The notes under the pieces: generated by a model
Told to the model about the DNA's origin: nothing
The model's database searches: none
What the model saw: the letters and a program-made list of their open reading frames with translations, nothing else
Made by a program: the position numbers and the translations under genes
NCBI GenBank assembly: GCA_021613335.1
Contig: JAJTWR010000001.1
Coordinates: 779,501 to 843,500, forward strand
Length of the DNA: 64,000 nt
From: Whitmania pigra
Taxonomy: Eukaryota > Annelida > Clitellata > Hirudinida > Haemopidae
Direction: 5' to 3'
Part shown: in pieces, positions 11,054-21,699 of the stretch
How the letters are laid out: every line of letters starts with the position of its first letter
Position numbering within the stretch: position 1 is the stretch's first letter

Positions 11054-13975
11054 TTAGAATTTCAGGAACTTCTGTTTAAATTCATTAATAGTGCTGTGCT
11101 TCAAAAGCGTTTCCCACTTAAGACCCGAATCTGCCCACAACTTATCGGCTTCTTCTTTACCCTTGGTGGATGATACTCCATTCAGAAAAGCTGCCAAGAG
11201 CATGGCGGTATAATCGCCTTCTTCCCTGCATAGATCTTCGTCCAATTCAGCATCAAGAGAAGTTGATCCTCTCACAAAAGCATCGATCTTGATGACCTCT
11301 GAATCAAGGGCGACTGGAGTCACAAGTTCAGAAATGTAAGTCCAAATTTGAGGAATATCGACTACCATATCGCTGGCAAAGTTCGAAAACTTGATCGAAG
11401 CATCCACGTAGGCCTCGACCGAAGCAATTTTCTTATCTAGGATGTTCCTGTGGAGCTGTCCTATTTGGTTTCTCACCTCCGACGATTTTTCAAAATTTTG
11501 TGAGAACGAAATGTAAAAGAATCTCACAGCATTCGCATGACATATCTCTGTATTCAGTTCCTTGATGCTTTCCAATGCTTCGTTCAGGTCCTTCAAAGAA
11601 AGAAATTCATCGATTCTCGATTTCACCTTGAGCTCCATTTCATTACGGGATATGACCTTTTGTTCAGGAACAGGAGAAACAGTTTCAACTCTTTTCACTT
11701 TTTCAAAAGATTTCATAGCGCTTTCTGATGACTCGTTTTTAGGAAACTCATTGACAGAAATTTTCTTTCGAGGCTTTTCATCCTCATCTGTGCATAGTTT
11801 TCTAAGAGCATCAAACTTCGATCTCTTGACACTGGTTTGTGGCTTCTTAATATCGTCTTCTACCTTCTTGACTTTCTTTATATCCTTTCCCGTCTTTACA
11901 TGGGACGCCAAGAAATCTCGAAAAAATGGACTTCCTTCATCTTTTTTAGCTCGGTAAGGTCCAGCCCTGTAGGAAGGTCTGTTTTCGTATGTCGTGGTAC
12001 GTTGTTTCTCTCGTTCTGTATCCTTCTGTATCACCTGTTCAATCGTTATGGGCACTTGGTTGTTTTTCGTAACCCAACCTGACTTTCTCAGATCAGTGAC
12101 ATCCATAATCATGAACCTTATTCTGGAAGATGTAGTCTTTTTCGCAACGAGCTGATTCAACTCATTCATCAAAACATCGAGCTTTGTCTTTGACTTGCTG
12201 TCTATAGTCTTCCCGATTGTACTAAGGAGTTGGCATACACATTCCATGCTTTCTTCATCTTCCGGCTTTTGCATTAGCTTGTTGATGCAAGTGATCACGA
12301 TTGACTCAGAAAGTATGCTCAATTTAAACAGTTCTCCAATGAATTTGATGTTTCCTATAGACCGCCTTTTGGCCTTGAAGATGGCCATCTGTTTCTCGTC
12401 TGTCAGCAGCTTTTTCTCCGCGTCAGTTTTCGCAGAGCTAATTTTTTCCGTCAGGTCATTCAAGATTTTCTCATCTCTCTTGTCCTTCTCAAATTCTGCC
12501 TGACATTCGCGAATGATCAGCGTCTTAAAGCTCACTGTTTTATCTCCATCTTGCACCGAGAGAAGTGACATGCTGAGTGCCAGCCTTGCATATGTAGGTG
12601 AAAATCCGGGCTCCCTCACAGCCTTTTCGAAGAGCTCTTTGATGAATCCTGAGAGTTTTTCTAAAGTATCGAACGATATGCCCCTGATTTCATTGAGGAT
12701 CTTGCCAAAGTTATCTGGAGATAATTTGTTGAGGAGTCCTCTCAACTTTGGCATGATGGATTCCACCTCCTCTTTTGATTTCGGTACATCCTTCTTGGTC
12801 GTCTGCCATGCAGCAGAAGATTTGTGCAAAACAACGTTTTTGTGGTCAATACCTAGGAAAGCTTTTCTCTGATTACTTTCGATCGGTAAGCTCGCCCATC
12901 TCGCTGTCGACGATATTTGCGGCATTTCGAAAACGACTGGTTTATTATGTGGAGTTGCTCTAGCCATTTCGAAGCATTGAAGTTGGGGCTTAACGAGTGT
13001 TATTGTCTTCGAGATTTCCAAGAGCTTGCTGAGACTGTAAATTTTTTTTTTCTGCACTTTCTCTTCCTCTATGTTGTTTGATTCGTGTTCTTCTGAAGCG
13101 ACCTCTTTGACATCTTTCTTAGTATCCTGATCGTCGGATGTAACTTCAGCTGTTTGCATCACTTCGTCTTGAGTGTCTTTAGCGGCAGTTTCAAACATGT
13201 TTGGTTGGATTTTAATGACAGGTGTGACATCTTGTGTTATTGCGGCTAAGTTATCAGAGCCTTGATTGTGTTCATTCGATCCCTCATCTTTTTGCTCCAA
13301 TTTTGGAACATCTACTTTACTACTGGTTATTTGACTTTCCACCTGATTTGTAGTTTCTGTTCTCAACTCAATAGTAATTGGTGTTTCCTTATTTTCAACA
13401 GATTTTTTGTTTTTGTTACGTTTCTTCTTTCCGCCTTTAGTTTTCTCGGTCTCATTGTTGCTAGATGGCTCTTCTAATCGAATCACTTCTTTTTCCTTCT
13501 TCGTTACTTCAGGGTTTTTAGCAACTGTTGATGTTTTAACTAGGTCCAGCGTAGATGTTTTTGAGTCATTATTTTGATTGACGATTTTATCTGGTTGTGA
13601 TGTAGTCTGCAGCCCTTCATGAGGTGGACATACGCTATCCTTGCCTTTTTCTGGTTCACCTACGTGGCTTGCTTGTGCCTCTTTGGAAGCAGTGCTTTTC
13701 TTCTTTTTGTTTTGTTTTCTCTTTCCAGCACCCTGTTTTAATTCTTCGACATTACCGCTGGTCTTAGATTCGTCAGGAACAATTGGACAATTCTCGGCTT
13801 TCTCTGACGACTTGATTGGTAATGTTACTGACACTTCTGGGACTGTCTTAGATATCTCAGTTACCATGCAGACCGGTGCGGTCCTTGCGACTATTTCGGG
13901 AGTACTGAGTGTGGTATTAACGCTTTCAATGTTTTCGCTTCTTTTCGCATTTTTGTTTTTGGATTTCTTTCCCAT
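11054..13975 (-). CDS. eIF4G-like translation initiation factor, copy C (intact, 973 aa)
   Basis: A single uninterrupted frame runs from the ATG at 13975 to the stop at 11054. Residues 1-300 are low-complexity, with Lys-rich patches (near 84-93 and 181-191). Residues 313-319 read YSLSKLL, a match to the 4E-binding motif YxxxxL-hydrophobic. Residues about 402-640 form a MIF4G domain (LRGLLNKLSPDNFGKIL, then RSIGNIKFIGELFK and SRIRFMIMDVTDLR, all typical of eIF4G). Residues about 780-900 resemble the MA3 domain. There is no C-terminal W2/Mnk-binding domain and no obvious PABP-binding segment, so the protein is shorter than canonical eIF4G. It has one copy of the N-terminal module that is doubled in copies A and B, hence 211 residues fewer. 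It is intronless and the most 5' member of the tandem trio. A role in cap-dependent initiation, bridging eIF4E and eIF4A, is inferred. Confidence 0.92.
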   Translation of the reverse strand: MGKKSKNKNAKRSENIESVNTTLSTPEIVARTAPVCMVTEISKTVPEVSVTLPIKSSEKAENCPIVPDESKTSGNVEELKQGAGKRKQNKKKKSTASKEAQASHVGEPEKGKDSVCPPHEGLQTTSQPDKIVNQNNDSKTSTLDLVKTSTVAKNPEVTKKEKEVIRLEEPSSNNETEKTKGGKKKRNKNKKSVENKETPITIELRTETTNQVESQITSSKVDVPKLEQKDEGSNEHNQGSDNLAAITQDVTPVIKIQPNMFETAAKDTQDEVMQTAEVTSDDQDTKKDVKEVASEEHESNNIEEEKVQKKKIYSLSKLLEISKTITLVKPQLQCFEMARATPHNKPVVFEMPQISSTARWASLPIESNQRKAFLGIDHKNVVLHKSSAAWQTTKKDVPKSKEEVESIMPKLRGLLNKLSPDNFGKILNEIRGISFDTLEKLSGFIKELFEKAVREPGFSPTYARLALSMSLLSVQDGDKTVSFKTLIIRECQAEFEKDKRDEKILNDLTEKISSAKTDAEKKLLTDEKQMAIFKAKRRSIGNIKFIGELFKLSILSESIVITCINKLMQKPEDEESMECVCQLLSTIGKTIDSKSKTKLDVLMNELNQLVAKKTTSSRIRFMIMDVTDLRKSGWVTKNNQVPITIEQVIQKDTEREKQRTTTYENRPSYRAGPYRAKKDEGSPFFRDFLASHVKTGKDIKKVKKVEDDIKKPQTSVKRSKFDALRKLCTDEDEKPRKKISVNEFPKNESSESAMKSFEKVKRVETVSPVPEQKVISRNEMELKVKSRIDEFLSLKDLNEALESIKELNTEICHANAVRFFYISFSQNFEKSSEVRNQIGQLHRNILDKKIASVEAYVDASIKFSNFASDMVVDIPQIWTYISELVTPVALDSEVIKIDAFVRGSTSLDAELDEDLCREEGDYTAMLLAAFLNGVSSTKGKEEADKLWADSGLKWETLLKHSTINEFKQKFLKF

Positions 13976-15138
13976 TTTTTCAGATCTTCTTCTAAAAAAT
14001 GACTATTTTGGTGCCTTGAGTTTTCTGGCTTCGTTATTGGAGAAAGAGTTACTAATTAAATGCTTAGTCGTTAATGTTTTGAGGCGATTGCTTGCTGATA
14101 ATTCTTTTTAGCGACAAAGTTCAGGTGCAAACAAAAGATCATAAATAGAAAATAATAAAATAATTTTTTAAATTAAATTAAATTTCAGTGTAATATTTTT
14201 AGTACTTTTATTATTATTATAAAAAAAACGGATATCTTCAAATCCATGTGTAACTTGATCTGATTATTCGCACTTACAAATTTTCAATGAAAAATATAAT
14301 TACTGACAATAAAATGAAAAAAAACGTCAACATTATTGCTACCATCATTACTTGCAACGTAATTATAGAAAAGGCTCCAAAAATATTGATAAAAAATGTC
14401 ATTTATTTAAACTGTGAAATGTAAAGTTCGTTGCATAAGTTGTATGATTTAGAATTACAAATGAACTTGAAATATCTGATTGTAGGTATTTTATTTAAAG
14501 TCAATTCTATAACGACATGATTTAGACTTGAAAAAATCTTTTTATTTATTTATTTATTTATTTGATTATAGTCCGTTGCATAACTGAGATGATTAGGAAA
14601 ATTCTACAAATCTGTTCCGTATAAGGGTAAGTTTGTTTCAAGCTAGAGGTGTCTTAGTTCATTTCGGGATAAGTATTAGGTAATGAAGTGCCATCTATCG
14701 TTAATTTTATAATAGTGGTTATGATAAAATTATTATTAAAAATTTTAATGCAATTATTTTCAATATATTAATACTAAAGTATATTGTATCAATAAATTAA
14801 TTGAAATACTTTTCAAAAATTATATACCACTCTATAAAAAAAATTAACATTTTAAAGCAATTAGATTAAATTACAATCAAAATGATTTAACCTAACCCTT
14901 TGCGTAAGATAATCTCACACTAAGGACAACATATTTATATAATAACCATAGTTAGCGTAATATTACTTCTAAAAGCTGTCCAATTGATAGAAATTTTACG
15001 AGATGGTCCAAAAACTTATGGTTAAACCCTGAGACATTTCCAGTAGAATACATGAGCGTTACTTAATACAGAGTCATAACAGTTCATTCTTGTTGTGTTT
15101 TAAAATTAAGTAAGTGAAATGTAAGTCTATATTAAATA
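13976..15138. other. AT-rich intergenic region
   Basis: No gene is visible. At 14540-14592 a (TTTA)n tract runs into tttgattatagtccgttgcataactgaga. Variants of this recur at 18585-18640 and 19502-19530 and inside lectin intron 3 at 35040-35075. It is probably the end of a short dispersed repeat. Confidence 0.4.
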
Positions 15139-15206
15139 ATAATAATAATGATGATGATGATAATAATAATAATAATAATAATAATAATATTAATAATAAT
15201 AATAAC
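15139..15206. repeat. (TAA)n / (TGA)n microsatellite
   Basis: A short run of aat units with a few gat units is visible. The open frame through it is only a repeat artefact. Confidence 0.9.
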
Positions 15207-15640
15207 AGAAGCAATTATAACAAGCAATAATAAATACATTATTGTGGTAATATCGTCCCTAAAGTTTATTCATGAATTTATTTCGCATGACAAACGATGG
15301 CTGTTTTTTTTTAAATTCAAAATAAAGCACTAAAAGTTCATCAAGTGCAACACGATTTGTCCATAGACTTGCAAACAGCCCAAAGGCACGGAGATCAGAT
15401 AACATAAGTAGAAGATTTTTGCTGTAATTTATCTTTTATTTATTTTAATATTTTTTTTTATTCAAATTTCTGAGAAGTTTTTTTGTGTTTTGAATTTGTT
15501 GACGGAAACAAAACAACAGGGGATCAAAGGTTGGGAAATGCAAACCGTAACAAACAAAGCTAAGCCAGGTTGGGAAAAAGTAAGCCACGTTCATAATTAG
15601 TTGCAACAGTAAGTAGACAAAATACAAATTTAGACAAGAT
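15207..15640. other. AT-rich sequence between microsatellites
   Basis: No coding signal, RNA gene or transposon signature is seen. Confidence 0.4.
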
Positions 15641-15709
<69 letters not shown>

Positions 15710-15732
15710 TAATAATAATAATAATAATAATA

Positions 15733-15788
<56 letters not shown>

Positions 15789-15818
15789 TAATAATAATAA
15801 TATATAATAATAATAATA

Positions 15819-15913
<95 letters not shown>

Positions 15914-15937
15914 TTAATAATAATAATAATAATATTA

Positions 15938-15983
<46 letters not shown>

Positions 15984-16014
15984 CGATAACGATAACGATA
16001 ACGATAACGATAAC

Positions 16015-16067
<53 letters not shown>

Positions 16068-16068
16068 C
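15641..16068. repeat. (TAA)n microsatellite, about 430 bp, with a GATAAC sub-block
   Basis: An almost pure taa array is interrupted by single-base phase shifts. It has an inner block (about 15960-16030) of gataat and gataac hexamers. The 148-codon poly-Leu/Tyr/Ile frame across it on the minus strand is not a gene. Confidence 0.97.
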
Positions 16069-16276
16069 ATACGCACTACCTATTGAAGATGAGATGTCAA
16101 GATTTTGACGGTCCGGAATGAAGTTTATGATTCAATTTTAAAAAATAATTTTTTGGTGGAGTGAAAATTTCCATATAATAATGACAGAAAAAAGATTTGG
16201 CACTTCTGCGGAGTATCTGTGGTGACGATGACGATTTTGATGATTTTGATTATGAATATCATTCAATCATTTTTTA

Positions 16277-16378
16277 TTGTCCATCCGTCCATCCATCAAT
16301 CCATTCATCCATTCATCCATCCATCCATCAATCCATTCATCCATCCATCCATCAATCCATTCATCCATCCATCCATTC
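16277..16378. repeat. (CCAT)n microsatellite
   Basis: Imperfect ccat tetranucleotides with catt and caat variants give open frames in all three phases. It is non-coding. Confidence 0.95.
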
Positions 16379-16525
16379 ACATTCTACCTTTCATCCCCTC
16401 ATTACAGGGAGGATTATTGGGTGCACATTTTGAAATTTATTTTTGAATTCCCGCTGAAAAGTTAATTTTATTTTCTTTTTCCTTATTTTTTTTTTAGGCG
16501 GACGAGATGATGACCTAAGGTTTCC

Positions 16526-17272
16526 ATGACAGCGAACCAGGAAACAGAATCGTTATCATTACCATCGTCGTCATTTCTGGATATTTCATCGACGTCATCA
16601 TCGTCATCATCATCGCCATCGTCATCATCACCATCATCATCATCATCATCATCACAGTTATCTTGGATGTCAAAGAACCAACGCCATTTAATCACTGACA
16701 TTATCATCCCTAACATCACCATCGTTATCTTCATCACCACCATCATCGTCGTGGTTGTCTGCATCCTGGCATATCTAATCCAACACCTTTGTATTATGTC
16801 TTCCACAGAGCAGCACAACCAATGTCGTCATCATCATCATCATCATCGTCATCATCATCCATCTCCATCTCTTCCGTCGCTTACTTCTCGGCATCTTGGT
16901 TGCTATGGTGGCAGGCGATTGTCCTGTGATGACGAGACTGAGAACCGCGATTGGCCGATTTCATCACGTGACCGAAATGGATGTCGTGGTTGTGATGATG
17001 ATGATGGTGCTGATGATGATCGATGTGATCTTTTGAACCCGTCGAGTGATTTCAGTGTTTTCGCTGGCGCGATTTCGTTATTCTGCTTGATTTTGAGTTG
17101 CCTTGGAATGTGCGTCTCCTCTGATACCTCATTATCATCATCAACATCATCATCATCATCATCATCACATCATCGACGTCGTCGTCGTCATCATCAAAGT
17201 TGTCGTCGTCTTCTTTATATCCCCTTTATGACGTCATCATATCAAGAATGCTTCTGTCCTTTACGATTGTAA
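16526..17272 (+). CDS. Uncertain 248-codon frame over ATC repeats; possible 5' exon region
   Basis: The frame begins MTANQETESLSLP. It contains poly-Ser and poly-His runs from ATC/TCA microsatellites and two hydrophobic stretches (near residues 62-85 and about 178-198). It has no recognisable domain. The hydrophobic parts are coded by atc-rich sequence and may be a frame artefact. A polypyrimidine-AG acceptor-like site lies at about 16480-16497. It lies on the same strand as, and just upstream of, the three-cysteine gene, so parts could belong to that gene's 5' end. Confidence is low. Confidence 0.25.
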   Translation: MTANQETESLSLPSSSFLDISSTSSSSSSSPSSSSPSSSSSSSQLSWMSKNQRHLITDIIIPNITIVIFITTIIVVVVCILAYLIQHLCIMSSTEQHNQCRHHHHHHRHHHPSPSLPSLTSRHLGCYGGRRLSCDDETENRDWPISSRDRNGCRGCDDDDGADDDRCDLLNPSSDFSVFAGAISLFCLILSCLGMCVSSDTSLSSSTSSSSSSSHHRRRRRHHQSCRRLLYIPFMTSSYQECFCPLRL

Positions 17273-17391
17273 CAACTCACTTGAGGCTGAGCAAATTCAC
17301 CGCGGCATTGTCATCATCATCATCATCATCATCACCAGCACCAAAGTCATCATTATCATCATCACATCATCGCCGCCTCAGAAAATTTCAG

Positions 17392-17498
17392 AAACAAATC
17401 AAAGGCCTCCAGCTGGTCATCCGTCCACAGCTACCCGCCAGAGTCTGCCTCGAGATCATTATCATAATCACCATCATCATTTCCACCAGCACCACCAT

Positions 17499-17529
<31 letters not shown>

Positions 17530-17827
17530 GCCACCGTCCGTCAAATGCCGACAAAGACTTTAGCGGCGCTTCCTCTCGTCATTCCGTTAAGCTCATCAAC
17601 CTGAACTCCAACGCCATCGTCATCATCACCGCCGCCGTCATCGTCATCAGCACGTTCTCGCACCTGCTTCCGGTCGCTGAGTCCACGTCGATGACGTCAT
17701 CGTGTCCGAGTAAACAGCAACAGTGGCAGGAGTCGTCGAGGCGTTGTTCTGAGAACATGGTGGGCGTGCTGGAAGAGATCAGGATGTCGCACCATGACAA
17801 CGAGATGAGGCTGAACATGACCTGCAG
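17392..17827 (+). CDS. Three-cysteine-module gene, exon A (5' end uncertain)
   Basis: The open frame continues from the His-rich microsatellite into SRHSVKLINLNSNAIVI, a hydrophobic stretch that could be a signal anchor. It then runs into a module with exactly three cysteines (C-x13-C-x25-C) that ends NMTC. The donor is CAG|GTGATT at 17827/17828 and leaves two bases (AG), which join the first G of exon B at 18278 to make Arg. The 5' boundary given uses the acceptor-like tttcag at 17386-17391 and is a guess. The encoded segment looks extracellular. Exons B, C and D each add one more three-Cys module. I do not recognise the family with certainty. The spacing recalls nematode DUF19/T20D4.11-like domains, but that is only a suggestion. 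Confidence 0.55.
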
Positions 17828-17835
17828 GTGATTGT

Positions 17836-17990
<155 letters not shown>

Positions 17991-18169
17991 GATGACGTTT
18001 AATGACCGTCGATTCTGGATAAAAAGCTTTTAAATTATTGTTTTGTATTGTGAAGACTGTTAATATATTACTGACGTTGACGATTATGACGACAATGGTG
18101 TCAGTTAATTAATTATGTTATTTATTAAACACCAAAGGACCCAGATGGACCATTAACACACAAAAATGA

Positions 18170-18269
18170 ATCATCACTTAACCTAATAAATCACCACTTA
18201 ACCTAATAAATCATTACTTAACCTAATAAATCATCACTTAACCTAATAAATCATCACTTAATCTAATAA
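18170..18269 (+). repeat. Five 20-bp minisatellite units ending 8 bases before an acceptor
   Basis: Units of atcatcacttaacctaataa are repeated five times (18170, 18190, 18210, 18230, 18250) with single-base changes. Each holds a CTAAT string that fits a branch-point consensus. The exon B acceptor (cctag) ends at 18277. Confidence 0.9.
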
Positions 18270-18277
18270 ATTCCTAG

Positions 18278-18414
18278 GGAATGGGACAAGACCAATGCCT
18301 GTTTCCAGCAATTGATACAACGTTGCAGTGACGAACAAGTTGTCATTGAGAATTTAAAGGAGCAATTGGGCAGATATGTCATCTATTCTCTCCCCTGTAG
18401 GGATCCAGTTAAGT
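18278..18414 (+). CDS. Three-cysteine-module gene, exon B
   Basis: A 137-nt exon lies between tcctag and the donor AAGT|GTGAGT. The frame joins exon A in phase (AG|G) and exon C in phase (T|AT gives Tyr). It encodes 45 full codons beginning EWDKTNACFQQLIQRCSD, with the module C-x7-C-x23-C. The sequence has coding character and is free of microsatellite. It has no paralogue elsewhere in the window, because the segmental duplication begins downstream in the next intron. Confidence 0.75.
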
Positions 18415-19649
18415 GTGAGTAGCTATGATTATGATGATTATGATTGTTGTGAAGGGGATGATGATGGTAAAAGAAGTATGCGAAATGGTAAACTATTACT
18501 TATAATAAACAAATATTTTATTAAATTGTGGTTTTATTAATTACGATCATCGTCGTCCTTATCATCACATTACATTAAGCAGAAGGTTATTTATTTATTT
18601 ATTTGATTATAGTCTGTTGCATGACTAATAAGATTTGGACTTAAGCAGAAGATCAAGATGGGAATGAAATGAAACCTGTAAATTGCAATAGCAGTGGTGT
18701 TCTTCAGTTGTTTGGGTATAAATGGCCTCCTTAGATGTCATTGTTGTTATTCTCATTATTTCTAGGTTATTCTTATTTTTATTATCGAAACACATTGCTC
18801 CAATTGCTATGCGGTATTAAATTGTAATAGTACTACTAATAGTAATAAGTAGTTAATACTAATTAACTATTATAATAAATAATATTAGTAATAGTTATAT
18901 CGAAGACGTAATTATTATTAATTAAAATATTCCTAGTTCAAATTCTGAAAATAAAATAAATTAATTAATAATGACGAAAACTTAAAGTCAATTAAGGTGA
19001 TACCAATCTAAACATACCATTAAGCCAAAATAGCTTCAAAAATATCGACATAGGGCCACGTATCACACAATGCTTACCTCATACTGCACTGCCTTATAAG
19101 AATCCAGCACAATACATCTTAGAGGTGCTTTCCCAGCATTTTAAGTTAAGTTCTTAATTAACTAATTATAATGACCAGTATCATCGTTATTGACATTTCT
19201 GTTGCTGTGAACATTGTCGACGTAATTATCGATATCAGAAACGTGATTATTTTAATCGTCATCGATATTAATATTTTCGTTATTGCTCGCTCGCCTTATC
19301 GTCATAAAAAACCAATGTGTTATTAATGCTTAAATTTATCATCGTAATATGATATTCAATATCATTTGTTTAAAACATTAGTGACAAACCAATTCGACAA
19401 TAAACAATATTTGAATATATGAAACAAAATACATCACCCTACACATCTGATGAGGCCAGTATCAGCTCCAAATATTGGGCACAACTTTGAGTGATGTTGC
19501 TATTTATTTATTTATTTATTTGATTATAATTATTATTTGTGTTGCTAAATATATCTTGTTTTATGAATGCTTATTATTCCTTCTATCAGTGGTGCATGTA
19601 GTCCAAGTATGTCGAGTGTTGGTGGAAGTACTTTACTAATTGAGGACAA
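18415..19649. other. Intron B-C, 5' part
   Basis: AT-rich intronic sequence with (TTTA)n tracts at about 18585 and 19502 that lead into a recurring gattatagtctgttgcat-like string. No other gene is seen. The left boundary of the large segmental duplication falls at about 19650. Confidence 0.4.
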
Positions 19650-19994
19650 TTGTTATTACTTCATAGCATTATGATTACATTTGAAAAATTTATTAAAAAT
19701 AAACTAATATTTAAAAAAAAAAGTATTGTTTATAATCTTACTTTGAGATCATTAACATCATCAACATCATCGTCAACATCGTCATCGTCATCATCATCAC
19801 AGTTTCTCCTCATCTTTCAGTTGATCAATCACAGGGTAGGACTTAAATTTTTTTTCTTCATGAAGTCATTAATCATGACGAAAGTTTTGAAGGTTTATTT
19901 TTGATTTCCTTTGTTTTTCTAAGAAAAGGAAAATATTTGTTTTGTCAGACAAGGATTTATGTGCATGTCATCGAACTGTTGCTAGGTGATGACG

Positions 19995-20338
19995 ATGGAT
20001 GGATGGATGGATGGATGGATGGATGGATGGATGGATGGATGGATGGATGGATGGATGGATGGATGGATGGATGGATGATGGATGGATGGATGGATGGATG
20101 GATGGATGGATGGATGGATTGGATGGATGGATGGATGGATGGATGGATGGATGGATGATGGATGGATGGATGGATGGATGGATGGATGATGATGGATGGA
20201 TGGATGGATGGATGGATGGGGGGGATGGATGGATGGATGGATGGATGGATGGATGGATGGATGGATGGACGGACGGACGGACGGACGGACGGACGACGGA
20301 CGGACGGACGGATGGATGGATGGATGGATGGATGGATG
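19995..20338. repeat. (TGGA)n microsatellite with an ACGG sub-block
   Basis: About 340 bp of atgg units with phase slips and a short acgg block. The partner array at 40283-40446 is about half as long and lacks the acgg block. All open frames over it are artefacts. Confidence 0.97.
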
Positions 20339-21211
20339 AAGATGTATTAACCTACCATCACTACTCACATTCCACCCATTAACCTAGCTGTATTGATCGA
20401 TGGCTTTTTATCTAAGAAAGTAGTTTTTTTTCCACCAAACGTTCTCCTTTCCTAATTGTTTTGCAAACAAGAACTGGAGTCTGCTTTGAATGTAGTTTGT
20501 TTTGTTCCATTTCTGGATGTATTTATTTTTAAAAACGTTAAAAAGGAGAAATTTTAGGTTGAAATTAAATCGGTTTTTAGAAAGTAAATGATTTAGTTGA
20601 AAATAAATTTTTTAATTCCAATTTAGTTTACAATACAAAACCAGAAGGAGTGAATGTTTAAGTGATTTATCACGATTTGCATGATTATGGTGATGGTTGA
20701 TATTAAATTACACAAAGGTTCTGGACAATTGTAAATAAATATTTATCTCTAAATATTTCAGTTTTACATATTAATCATGAATTCTGCAAACAAACAAAAA
20801 AATCGAAAAAAATACACCCAAACTAAGAAATATTTAGAGCGTCAAAAAATCTCACTATCAAGCCATAAAACGTTCGCTCGAATAAACAAGAATTCGTCCG
20901 AGCTGAAGACCCTAATGTTGATGTCCGTGTTCAAATCCCACTTCGGATCTCGTAGCTTCGGATTCTTAGAATGGAATTTACTGGATTGAAATTTATTCTT
21001 GAAAACAAAAACTTGCTTGAAAAGTCTTAAAATTCTGCTGGAAACTTTCATGTTGTCGTCATCACCATCGCCGTTGTCATCGTCGCTGTCATAGTAATGC
21101 TAGTCATCGCCATCCTCGTCATCGTCGTCGTCATCATCATCGTCATCACCATTGGCATAATTATCATCACCATCTTCATCAATCAGCACAATATTCATCT
21201 TCTACTTGCAG

Positions 21212-21332
21212 ATCAGAGAGCATTCTCGGAATGTTTGCTTCCTGAACTGAGATCGACAAAGGCCTGCACGGATGTGATTGACAGGTATCTTCACAAGCTG
21301 GTGGCCAGGAGAGAGTACTGGAGTGCCTGCAG
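21212..21332 (+). CDS. Three-cysteine-module gene, exon C (unit 1)
   Basis: A 121-nt exon between ttctacttgcag and CTGCAG|GTGAGT. It starts by completing a Tyr codon and encodes QRAFSECLLPELRS and onward, with module C-x10-C-x20-C, ending WSAC plus AG of an Arg codon. Both phases match neighbouring exons B and D. An identical exon lies at 41326-41446. The donor is followed after 26 bases by a long (GAGT)n array. Confidence 0.78.
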
Positions 21333-21358
21333 GTGAGTGAGCTAAAAAAATGTGTGGG

Positions 21359-21672
21359 CGAGTGAGTGAGTGAGTGAGTGAGTGAGTGAGTGAGTGAGTG
21401 AGTGAGTGAGTGAGTGAGTGAGTGAGTGAGTGAGTGAGTGAGTGAGTGAGTGAGTGAGTGAGTGAGTGAGTGAGTGAGTGAGTGAGTGAGTGAGTGAGTG
21501 TGAGTGAGTGAGTGAGTGAGTGAGTGAGTGAGTGAGTGAGTGAGTGAGTGAGTGAGTGAGTGAGTGAGTGAGTGAGTGAGTGAGTGAGTGAGTGAGTGAG
21601 TGAGTGAGTGAGTGAGTGAGTGAGTGAGTGAGTGAGTGAGTTAGTGAGTGAGTGAGTGAGTGAGTGAGTGAA
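21359..21672 (+). repeat. (GAGT)n microsatellite just downstream of the exon C donor
   Basis: About 78 gagt units. Read in the transcript direction the array is a chain of GTGAGT strings, each a perfect 5' splice-site consensus. It lies 26 bases after the real donor at 21333. On the minus strand it gives a poly-THSL frame that is not a gene. Confidence 0.95.
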
Positions 21673-21699
21673 TGAGTGACCGAATGTCGTGCGCACTCA

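Noticed and set aside
15630..16076. 148-codon poly-Leu/Tyr/Ile frame
   Set aside because: It is a translation of the (TAA)n microsatellite; frame changes follow repeat slips and there is no unique coding sequence.
19982..20382. MDGW-repeat and IHPS-repeat proteins on both strands
   Set aside because: The (TGGA)n array is open in several frames on both strands, and its length differs by half between duplicated units.
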